Assembly (NCBI GenBank): GCA_946543095.1
Contig: CAMNLO010000128.1
Coordinates: 1 to 5,628, forward strand
Reading direction: 5' to 3'
DNA: 5,628 nucleotides
Source of the DNA: an uncultured bacterium
Lineage (GTDB): Bacteria > Bacillota > Clostridia > Lachnospirales > Lachnospiraceae
Made by a program: the position numbers and the translations under genes
Shown here: positions 1 to 5,003 of the stretch, piece after piece
Position numbering within the stretch: the stretch's first letter is position 1
Layout: the number at the start of each line of letters is the position of its first letter
Notes under the pieces: model-generated
The model's input: the letters and a program-made list of their open reading frames with translations, nothing else
What the model was told of the DNA's origin: nothing
The model's database searches: none

Positions 1-18
1 ATGCGATCCCCCGGAGGG

Positions 19-55
19 GCTAAGGAAATGCTGAATTATTCAGCATTTCCTTAGC
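19..55. terminator. Perfect 18-bp inverted repeat, possible terminator after coaX
   Basis: Bases 19-36 and 38-55 are exact reverse complements around one central base, so the RNA from either strand can form a long hairpin (arms begin GCTAAGGAAATG). It lies about 90 bases beyond the coaX stop codon, where the minus-strand operon should end. Neither side has a clean run of T: the plus side continues into ATAAAATTTAT and the minus side into CCCCTCC. Intrinsic termination is therefore plausible but not textbook. It could instead be a bidirectional terminator shared with a gene outside the window, or a palindromic repeat element. Bases 56-146 hold no gene that I can support. Confidence 0.4.
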
Positions 56-146
56 ATAAAATTTATCGGACCGACGGAACATAACCGGGCGTAAACATTG
101 GAAAGTACTATCTGAAACCGGATACCGCCTTTCCGTTGACATGATC

Positions 147-920
147 CTACAGATTCTTCTCGTAGATCAGTCTCAGCCCGTCCAGCGTCAGATTCGCGTC
201 ATACACGTCGATCATGTCCGTGCCCTCGGCGATGATCCTGCCCATACCGCCCGTGGCCACCACCTTCATGGCCGCAAGCCCCGATTCTTCCCTGAACTTG
301 CGGATGATGTACTCGGTCTGGCCGATCTGTCCGAAATAAATGCCTGCCTGCATGGAGGAGATGGTCTCCTTCGCGAGAATGGTCTTCGGCTTTCTGATCT
401 CCACCTCCGGCAGCTTTGCCGCATCCTCCCACAGGGCTCTTGCGGCGGTGCGGACCCCGGGGGCGATAATGCCGTAGGAAAAGGTCCCGTTTTCGTCTAC
501 CAGGTCATAGGTGGTGGCGGTGCCGAAATCCAGCACCAGCACAGGACCGCCGTATTTTTCGTAGGCTGCCACGGCGTCCACGATCTTGTCAGCCCCCACC
601 TCCTTGGGATTGTCCGTCTGGATCCGGATCCCTGTTTTGATCCCCGGGCCCACGATCAGTGGTGTCACGCCCAGATATCTGACGATGGCACTCGTCAGGG
701 AGTGCATCAGATCCGGCACCACGCTGGCGATAATGGAGGCCCGGATATTTTTGATATTGATCTGATTCCGGATCAGGAGGTCCGTGATCATGACCCCGAA
801 TTCATCGGAGGTACGGTTTACCTTGGTGTTCAGGCGGAAGCTGGTGATCAGCTCCTTCCCGTCATACACGCCGAAGGTCAGGTTTGTGTTGCCTACATCC
901 CCTACAAGAAGCATTTCCAT
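147..920 (-). CDS. coaX: Type III pantothenate kinase
   Basis: This enzyme phosphorylates pantothenate with ATP, the first step of coenzyme A synthesis in the cytoplasm. The 257-residue product has the usual length of the CoaX family (ASKHA fold). Visible motifs in order are the phosphate-binding DVGNTN (residues 8-13), GADK with following [14 protein letters not shown] (109-126), the second phosphate motif DFGTATT (131-137), an IAPG segment, [19 protein letters not shown], and the C-terminal ATGGMG and [13 protein letters not shown]. The family more often has GADR, so Lys112 is a conservative change. I chose the ATG at 920 because GGAG lies 5 bases upstream. An in-frame ATG at 947 would add nine unconserved residues and ignore that site. 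It is the last gene of a minus-strand unit, 77 bases after the preceding gene; birA and coaX are often neighbours in Firmicutes. Identification is secure. Confidence 0.96.
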   Translation of the reverse strand: MEMLLVGDVGNTNLTFGVYDGKELITSFRLNTKVNRTSDEFGVMITDLLIRNQINIKNIRASIIASVVPDLMHSLTSAIVRYLGVTPLIVGPGIKTGIRIQTDNPKEVGADKIVDAVAAYEKYGGPVLVLDFGTATTYDLVDENGTFSYGIIAPGVRTAARALWEDAAKLPEVEIRKPKTILAKETISSMQAGIYFGQIGQTEYIIRKFREESGLAAMKVVATGGMGRIIAEGTDMIDVYDANLTLDGLRLIYEKNL

Positions 921-940
921 TCTGGCTCCGTATCGCGAGT

Positions 941-977
941 GAAACAAGGGGCGTTTGCCCCGGCCGGAGGAACTCGC
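941..977 (-). other. Nested hairpin between the small ORF and coaX
   Basis: Read on the minus strand, GGGGC-AAAC-GCCCC (961-948) forms a tight hairpin followed by TTGTTTC, and an outer pair GCGAGT/ACTCGC (977-972 with 940-935) can close around it. The layout resembles a weak intrinsic terminator or a processing site in the 77-base gap upstream of coaX, and could lower or separate coaX expression relative to birA. The T-tract is short and interrupted, so this is only a candidate. Confidence 0.3.
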
Positions 978-997
978 TGCACCGGCCAGGCATGATC

Positions 998-1345
998 TTA
1001 TTCCATGCCCTCTCCCAAAAACACTGCCTTATAGTACATGGAGATCCCGGCAAAGAGTTCGCTCCGCTCCCTGCGCAGCTTTCCCGCCAGAAGCCCCGCC
1101 GAGATGGTATCATAAGTGATATCCTCCTCGTCGGCGTCCGTTACGATCTCCAGATCGCCCTCCTCATCAAAAACGAGGTAAAAGGCGCCCCCCGCCTCCT
1201 GGGTAAAGAGGATGGCGATGGTCCTGAGCTCCTCCTTCACGCTTTCCGGCAGGCGGTCAAAATCGTCATTAAAAAAATAGCTTTCGGAATATGCACTGGC
1301 GCCGCACAGCACCAGCCTCCCGTCCGGCAGTCTGTTCTCATGCAT
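998..1345 (-). CDS. Small uncharacterised protein, DUF6145-like
   Basis: The predicted product is 115 residues, acidic, with no signal peptide or membrane segment, so it is probably cytosolic. Recognisable stretches are [16 protein letters not shown] (residues 12-27), a middle part with [23 protein letters not shown], and a C-terminal helix-like part, [24 protein letters not shown]. From memory this pattern (LCGA near the start, YYK-FLGE at the end) matches a Lachnospiraceae family listed as DUF6145, whose function is unknown; I could not check this. Its ATG overlaps the 3' end of birA by 8 bases (ATGCATGA), which indicates translational coupling. A GAGGGGG stretch about 10 bases upstream may also serve as ribosome binding site. 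Placement between birA and coaX hints at a link to biotin or CoA metabolism, but that is only context. Confidence 0.8.
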   Translation of the reverse strand: MHENRLPDGRLVLCGASAYSESYFFNDDFDRLPESVKEELRTIAILFTQEAGGAFYLVFDEEGDLEIVTDADEEDITYDTISAGLLAGKLRRERSELFAGISMYYKAVFLGEGME

Positions 1346-2363
1346 AGGTATACAGCCCCCTCACCGACACTTCTCCTGCTCTCACGCACCTCAGCCTGCC
1401 GCCTGCATTCACAAGCAGCTCTCCTTTCTCGTTGATCCCAAGCCCCAGCCCTGTGATCTCATTGTTATCCTCCAGAAGCCTGACCTCCTCTTCCTTGTTC
1501 AAGAGGCGTTTCTCATATTCCTCCCGCAATACGGAAAGATCCGCTGTTTCAAGAAACGTCCGATAACGGTCATAAAACCCCTTCAGTACCTCCGCCAGCA
1601 CCTGCCCCCTGTCAAAAGGGCGACCGAATTCCATTTTCAGGCTGGTGGCCTTATCCTGCAGCTCCTCCGGAAAGCTTTCCATGTTTACATTGATGCCCGC
1701 GCCAACGATGATGCAGCAGGAATCGGGAGTATAAGCGGGCATTTCCGTTAAGATGCCGCAGATCTTCTTTTTATTGCGCACAATGTCATTTGGCCACTTG
1801 ATTCCAAATTCCTGTGTTATGTTAACCTGCTGCCCTTCGCAACAGGATTGTGTTATGTCAACCCGTTGCCGGTTTGATCTGGCCTGTATTATGTCAACCT
1901 TCTGGGCACTTGTTTCATCCTGTGTTATGTCAACCGATTGGGGACTCCATTTGCATTGTTTTATGTCAACCACGGGCTGCATCTCTGCATCCGTTGATAC
2001 ACTAACTTCCTGCCCCGATCCGCCGTTATATGTTATGTCAACTACACGATCCAGCCCCCGAGCGATCCCCAGCGCCATGACCAAGGTCACCATGGAAGCC
2101 TCCTCCGGTGAGATCCGGGGCCTTAACAATACGGAGAAGGACAATGAGCTTCCCTTCGGAGAGCTCCAGCTTCTCCCCCTGCTGCCCTTTCCGGCGGTCT
2201 GGGACGCTGCCGCAAGGATGGTCCAATCCGGCGCCCCCTGAAGGGCCAGGGCCTTCAGATCCTCGTTGGTGGAGCCGGTCTGATCCACCACCTGCAGACG
2301 GCGGGACAGCTCCGGGTACTCCCCCAGAAACGATGTGATGCTTTCACGGTCAAAATGGCTCAT
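1338..2363 (-). CDS. birA: Biotin-[acetyl-CoA-carboxylase] ligase with repeat insertion
   Basis: The enzyme activates biotin to biotinyl-AMP and attaches it to the biotin carrier domain of carboxylases, in the cytoplasm. The protein has 341 residues and lacks an N-terminal helix-turn-helix, so it is a monofunctional ligase and not a BirA-type repressor. Family motifs are the QTGSTNED start of the catalytic domain (28-35), the biotinyl-AMP loop GKGSRGRSWSSPKG (58-71), KWPND (189-193), KICGILTE shortly after, GAGINVN, and a small C-terminal SH3-like domain ending in RAGEVSVRG. Residues 108-184, between the helix ending in ARGLDRV and the KWPND strand, are an unusual insertion of seven 12-residue units (VDITQ-type), where the family normally has only about ten residues. 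The frame stays open through it, so the ligase is probably still active, with the insert as a surface loop; this is inference. GGGAG lies 7 bases before the ATG. It is the first gene of the minus-strand unit. Confidence 0.94.
   Translation of the reverse strand: MSHFDRESITSFLGEYPELSRRLQVVDQTGSTNEDLKALALQGAPDWTILAAASQTAGKGSRGRSWSSPKGSSLSFSVLLRPRISPEEASMVTLVMALGIARGLDRVVDITYNGGSGQEVSVSTDAEMQPVVDIKQCKWSPQSVDITQDETSAQKVDIIQARSNRQRVDITQSCCEGQQVNITQEFGIKWPNDIVRNKKKICGILTEMPAYTPDSCCIIVGAGINVNMESFPEELQDKATSLKMEFGRPFDRGQVLAEVLKGFYDRYRTFLETADLSVLREEYEKRLLNKEEEVRLLEDNNEITGLGLGINEKGELLVNAGGRLRCVRAGEVSVRGLYTYA
1813..2043. repeat. 36-bp-period array inside birA (15-bp core, 21-bp variable)
   Basis: Plus-strand cores start at 1813, 1849, 1885, 1921, 1957, 1993 and 2029, always 36 bases apart. 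Consensus is TGTGTTATGTCAACC; the copy at 1993 is badly degraded and the others differ at one to three positions. The 21-base segments between cores share almost nothing except YTG at their third to fifth bases in five of six, which encodes a Gln in birA. Because 36 is a multiple of three, each unit adds exactly twelve residues (V-D-I-T-Q then seven variable) to the ligase. The pattern resembles a CRISPR array in shape, but the core is too short and it sits in a gene. The origin is unknown; a tandemly growing short repeat whose core is preserved at DNA level fits best. Confidence 0.93.
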
Positions 2364-2386
2364 AGTTTTGCTCCCATATCCCCGTT

Positions 2387-2415
2387 ACAATAACGAAAAA
2401 TCACGCTTTCGTCAA
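2387..2415 (-). promoter_or_regulatory. Promoter for birA operon
   Basis: On the minus strand, TTGACG (2415-2410) and TATTGT (2392-2387) are separated by 17 bases, matching the sigma-A pattern at 5 of 6 and 4 of 6 positions. The -10 ends 23 bases upstream of the birA start codon, leaving a short leader that contains the GGGAG ribosome site. Its -35 box is only 10 bases from the -35 box of the divergent promoter at 2426-2454, so a regulator bound here could affect both units. Confidence 0.65.
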
Positions 2416-2425
2416 TGATTTTCGA

Positions 2426-2454
2426 TTTACATCATCCTACCTTAGTGATATAAT
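2426..2454 (+). promoter_or_regulatory. Extended -10 promoter for the ABC importer
   Basis: TTTACA (2426-2431), a 17-base spacer and a perfect TATAAT (2449-2454) preceded by TG one base upstream (2446-2447) make a strong housekeeping promoter. Transcription should start near 2461, giving a leader of about 168 bases before the binding-protein ATG. An imperfect dyad at 2441-2460 (CTnAGT ... ACTnAG, 14 of 20 positions symmetric) covers the -10 and could be an operator for a repressor of the sugar importer; that reading is tentative. Confidence 0.75.
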
Positions 2455-2497
2455 ACTGAGTTGTTTCATTACATTGTATCTCGTCAACAGGGAGGTA

Positions 2498-2615
2498 CGT
2501 TTGAAGGAAAGCGCTGATGCGCTTTTCTTTCAAACTCGGATCGGTGCCGAGCCCCGATTCGGATGGCGTCAGCGGATCTCGGGTCTGCTTCGCCGGCCTC
2601 GCACAAAGTGCTCGG
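2498..2615 (+). mobile_element. 118-bp hairpin-rich insert flanked by 10-bp direct repeats
   Basis: The segment lies between two exact copies of CAGGGAGGTA (2488-2497 and 2616-2625); removing it with one copy restores a simple leader with one ribosome site before the ATG. Inside are three hairpins: a long stem 2499-2514 with 2519-2535 (GTTTGAAGGAAAGCGC against GCGCTTTTCTTTCAAAC, one wobble and one bulge), a stem CGGATCGG with CCGATTCG near 2537-2561, and GCC-TC-GCAC-AAA-GTGC-TC-GGC at 2595-2615. There are no terminal inverted repeats and no room for a transposase. It looks like a small non-autonomous repeat element with a target duplication. The alternative is a conserved regulatory RNA leader, with the two copies alike because both are Shine-Dalgarno sequences. 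From memory, related translated phrases occur in spurious ORFs of Lachnospiraceae, but this is unverified. Confidence 0.42.
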
Positions 2616-2626
2616 CAGGGAGGTAA
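2501..2626 (+). CDS. Possible 41-residue leader peptide
   Basis: A TTG codon follows a GGGAGG ribosome site (2490-2495) by 5 bases and opens a frame of 41 codons. The stop TAA (2624-2626) ends two bases before the binding-protein ATG and lies just after its own ribosome site, so terminating ribosomes would cover that site. The peptide begins MKESADALLFFQTR and ends in a basic stretch (RISGLLRRPRTKC). Almost the whole frame lies inside the hairpin-rich insert. Translation could couple to or interfere with the downstream gene. It may equally be an accident of the duplicated ribosome site; there is no protein-level support. Confidence 0.22.
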   Translation: MKESADALFFQTRIGAEPRFGWRQRISGLLRRPRTKCSAGR

Positions 2627-2628
2627 AA

Positions 2629-4023
2629 ATGAGACTGAAAAAATTCCTTTCCGTAGCCCTCGCCACTGCCATGACAGCGGCCCTGATCGCAGGCTGCGGC
2701 GGCGGTGCGGCGGGCGGATCCACCGACAGTGCACAGGCTCCTGCGGCGGATGCCGGAGCAGCGGCTCCCGAAGCACCCGCGGCTGACGCGGCTGCCCCCG
2801 AGGCTCCCGCGGCCGAAGCGGAAGCTCCCGCAGCGGAACCCAGCGGCGAACCTGTAACCATCAAGTTCCAGTATTGGGCAGACAACACGGATTATTCCCA
2901 GCTGATGCAGGACATCATCGCCAAGTTCAATGCCGAGAACGGCAAGGGCATCACTGTGGTGGGCGAGGAGCAGCCCTGGGACGGCGGCGCCTATTCCGAG
3001 AACCTGTTCAATGCCAAGATGGGCGGCTCCGATGTGGACGTTTCCACCTGGAAGCTGACCTCCACTCCTCTGTTCGTCAATAACGATCTGCTGGTGGATC
3101 TGACTCCCTATGTGGATGCTTGGGCAAGCAAGGCGGATATCGACGACAATATCTACAGTGTCATGAAGCAGGCCGGCGGCAGCGATTCCGCCATGTATGT
3201 GATGCCTTGGAACATCCAGGTCCTCTATGTGTACTACAGACCTTCCTACTTCGAGCAGGCAGGAGTCGAAGTGCCCAAGACCTATGACGAGTTCCTGGAG
3301 GCCTGCAAGAAGTGCACCATGAAGATGGACACCGACGGCGACGGCAAGGCTGATACCGATGTGTACGGCTTCGGTATGAGAGGCTCCAAGGGCGGTCAGG
3401 AGCCCTGGGGTTCCTTCATCCACGCCGCAGGCGGCTCCTTCGAGGATCTGACCACCACCGATGCCATCAAGGGTATGCAGGATTACATCGATCTGTATCA
3501 GAACGGCTATGCTCCCAAGACTGCTCCCAGCGACGGCTTCCAGGAGATCATCGCCAACTTCAAGTCCGGTATCACCGCTATGACAGTCCACCACACCGGC
3601 TCCTCCAAGGAAATGGAAGAGACCTTCGGGGATGACGTATCCGCTTTCGCGTTCCCGGCGGGCAAGGGCCAGTGGACCTCCATGGGCGACACCGAGACCG
3701 TGATCTTCTCCTCCTGCGAGCATCCGGCAGAGGCCTTTGAGTGGGTCTCCTACCTGGCAGCCGGCGAAGGCCAGAAGATGTGGTGCGAAGGCACCGGCAA
3801 CGTACCGGTTTCCAAGACTGTGGCACAGGGCGACTTCTTCCAGAACAACCGCTTCATGAAGGCTTCCCTGGACGGCGAAAGCTTCGCCGGCATCCTGCCC
3901 ATCCTGGACACCACCACCGAGTGGATCTCCACCGTATGGCCCAACACCGTAGGCCAGGCTCTTGCAGGCCAGATCACTGCCGAGCAGTGCATGCAGACTC
4001 TGCAAAGTGAGCTGTATAAGTAA
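2629..4023 (+). CDS. Carbohydrate ABC transporter substrate-binding lipoprotein
   Basis: This is the extracellular receptor of the importer, predicted to bind a sugar or oligosaccharide and deliver it to the two downstream permeases. The protein has 464 residues. Residues 1-22 form a lipoprotein signal (MRLKKFLSVALATAMTAALIAG) with lipobox I-A-G-C and the lipidated Cys23. Residues 24-73 are a Gly- then Ala/Pro/Glu-rich linker, and the binding domain starts near VTIKFQYWAD (76-85). It has the family 1 (COG1653, UgpB-like) layout: DIIAKFNAENGKGITV, a W-x-x-T-x-x-P-L-F-V segment, YVYYRPSYFEQAGVEVPKTYDEFLEACKK (200-228), and the acidic MDTDGDGKADTDVYGFGM (233-250), seen in many relatives. The start at 2629 is supported by GGGAGG 5 bases upstream; an in-frame ATG at 2563 lacks a ribosome site and would bury the signal peptide. 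Codon choice is strongly biased (mostly GC-ending), suggesting high expression. The substrate cannot be told from sequence. Confidence 0.94.
   Translation: MRLKKFLSVALATAMTAALIAGCGGGAAGGSTDSAQAPAADAGAAAPEAPAADAAAPEAPAAEAEAPAAEPSGEPVTIKFQYWADNTDYSQLMQDIIAKFNAENGKGITVVGEEQPWDGGAYSENLFNAKMGGSDVDVSTWKLTSTPLFVNNDLLVDLTPYVDAWASKADIDDNIYSVMKQAGGSDSAMYVMPWNIQVLYVYYRPSYFEQAGVEVPKTYDEFLEACKKCTMKMDTDGDGKADTDVYGFGMRGSKGGQEPWGSFIHAAGGSFEDLTTTDAIKGMQDYIDLYQNGYAPKTAPSDGFQEIIANFKSGITAMTVHHTGSSKEMEETFGDDVSAFAFPAGKGQWTSMGDTETVIFSSCEHPAEAFEWVSYLAAGEGQKMWCEGTGNVPVSKTVAQGDFFQNNRFMKASLDGESFAGILPILDTTTEWISTVWPNTVGQALAGQITAEQCMQTLQSELYK
2758..2841 (+). repeat. Ala/Pro/Glu linker repeat in the binding protein
   Basis: Residues 44-71 are a degenerate tandem of APEAPAADA / APEAPAAEA / EAPAAEP, encoded by GC-rich near-repeats. 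It forms a flexible spacer between the lipid anchor and the sugar-binding domain, long enough to span part of the cell wall. Such low-complexity tracts commonly change length by slippage. The adjoining residues 24-43 are similarly Ala/Gly-rich. Confidence 0.7.
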
Positions 4024-4028
4024 GGTTA

Positions 4029-4040
4029 GTTGACATAACA
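4029..4040 (+). repeat. Solo copy of the birA array core
   Basis: GTTGACATAACA begins 5 bases after the stop of the binding-protein gene and is identical to the reverse complement of the array core in birA about 2 kb away. The neighbouring bases do not continue the array: the next 36 bases carry no second core, and the associated CAR triplet is absent upstream. By uniform base odds an exact 12-mer match on either strand of a window this size is about a 1-in-1,500 event, so relatedness is likely. It contains TTGACA but has no good -10 at the right distance. Confidence 0.6.
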
Positions 4041-4064
4041 TGAAATTCATGCAGTAAAACCTAG

Positions 4065-4103
4065 GGCACCCGGGCCTTGTGAATCTTCCAAGGTCTGGGT
4101 GTC
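4065..4103 (+). terminator. Hairpin after the binding-protein gene, likely partial terminator
   Basis: GGCACCCGGGCCTTG (4065-4079) pairs over its full 15 bases, with three G-U wobbles, with CAAGGTCTGGGTGTC (4089-4103) around a 9-base loop. It is followed by TTTACTTGTTTT. The T-tract is interrupted, so termination is probably incomplete. Hairpins in this place are common in sugar importers, where the binding protein is needed in excess over the permeases: they stop part of transcription and protect the upstream message from 3' decay. I see no separate promoter for the permeases, so read-through is required. Confidence 0.7.
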
Positions 4104-4130
4104 TTTACTTGTTTTGGAAGGGTATGGGGT

Positions 4131-5003
4131 ATGAATAAGAAAAAATCGATCTATCCTTATCTTCTGGTAGCACCGGCAGTGCTTGTGATCTTATGCGTCG
4201 TGTTCATTCCGGTGTGCAACGCCGTTTTGATGAGCTTTCAGAGCTATGACTTAAGACGCCCGAAGAATATCGCATGGATCCATTTTCAGAACTACATCGA
4301 AGCCTTCGGGGATCCGCTGTTTCAAAGCGCCCTGATCCGCACTCTTCTCTGGGTCCTCTTCGGTGTAGGCTTCCAGTTTATCTTCGGCTTTATCCTGGCG
4401 CTGATCTTAAACCAGCAATTCAGAGGCAGGGGGGTGGTCAGAGCCCTTTCCATGATCCCCTGGGTCACACCCGGTGTCCTGATCGGCCTCATGTGGCGCT
4501 GGATCTATGACGGCAATAACGGCGTATTGAACGATATCCTGTTAAAGCTGGGACTCATCCAGGAAAAGATCCCGTTCTTATCCGAGGTTTCCACCGCCTT
4601 CCCCGCGGTGATCGTCACCATTGTCTGGCAGGGGATCCCCTTCTTTGCGCTGATGCTTTTGGCGGCGCTGCAGGGCGTGCCCCAGGATATGTATGAAGCC
4701 GCGGATATCGACGGTGCCACAAAGCTGCAGAAGCTGTTCTTCATCACTTTGCCCTCCATTAAGAACACGATCTTTGTTACGGTCCTGCTCCGTATCATCT
4801 GGGTGGCAAATTCGGTGGATGTGATCTTTAACATGACGGAGGGCGGACCCGCCTACTCCACCCAGACCTTAAGCGTGTACATTTACCAGAAGGCAAATGC
4901 GCTGAATCTGGGCTATGCCTCGGCAATGGCCATTATCCTTGCCCTATGTCTGCTGGTGGTGGTTGTCCCCTATCTGAAAATGAATTTCTCGGAGGAAAAG
5001 TGA
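4131..5003 (+). CDS. Sugar ABC transporter permease (MalF/UgpA type)
   Basis: This integral membrane subunit forms half of the translocation channel. The protein has 290 residues, typical for the UgpA-like branch. About six hydrophobic segments are visible: roughly 9-35, 68-93, 105-125, 157-180, 212-234 and 262-283. The loop that docks on the ATPase is clear at 189-208 (EAADIDGATKLQKLFFITLP, matching the EAA-x3-G-x9-I-x-LP pattern). NMTEGGPAYSTQTLSVYIY (234-252) is the usual signature before the last helix. The start at 4131 is preceded by GGAAGG at 9 bases; an ATG at 4124 is out of frame and stops after four codons. It follows the binding-protein gene by 107 bases and overlaps the next permease by one base, so the two permeases are coupled. 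No ATPase gene is in view. Confidence 0.95.
   Translation: MNKKKSIYPYLLVAPAVLVILCVVFIPVCNAVLMSFQSYDLRRPKNIAWIHFQNYIEAFGDPLFQSALIRTLLWVLFGVGFQFIFGFILALILNQQFRGRGVVRALSMIPWVTPGVLIGLMWRWIYDGNNGVLNDILLKLGLIQEKIPFLSEVSTAFPAVIVTIVWQGIPFFALMLLAALQGVPQDMYEAADIDGATKLQKLFFITLPSIKNTIFVTVLLRIIWVANSVDVIFNMTEGGPAYSTQTLSVYIYQKANALNLGYASAMAIILALCLLVVVVPYLKMNFSEEK

Noticed and set aside
921..947. coaX start at 947
   Set aside because: The nine extra residues are not part of the CoaX family, and the GGAG site is spaced correctly for the ATG at 920.
141..995. Plus-strand open frame opposite coaX
   Set aside because: It covers coaX in antisense, has no ribosome site or recognisable motif, and coaX itself is unambiguous.
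1813..2043. CRISPR array
   Set aside because: The regular repeat-spacer shape is suggestive, but the core is only 15 bases, spacers are 21 bases, the whole array is an open part of birA, and no cas gene is in view.
1753..2241. Plus-strand frame with repeated VMST motif across the array
   Set aside because: It is the antisense reading of the birA array and flanks. The repetition follows from the DNA repeat, and birA motifs on both sides show that the minus strand codes.
2563..2628. Upstream ATG start for the binding protein
   Set aside because: There is no Shine-Dalgarno before 2563, and the extra 22 residues would precede a complete lipoprotein signal. The ATG at 2629 has a good site.
2569..4050. 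Long antisense open frame of 493 codons opposite the binding-protein gene
   Set aside because: It is a by-product of the strong GC-ending codon bias of the real gene. The translation is low-complexity, Gly/His-rich, and has no family features.
4030..4058. Promoter for the permeases using TTGACA of the solo repeat
   Set aside because: The hexamer is a perfect -35, but the bases 16 to 18 positions downstream (around AGTAAA) make a poor -10, and the terminator-like hairpin follows immediately.
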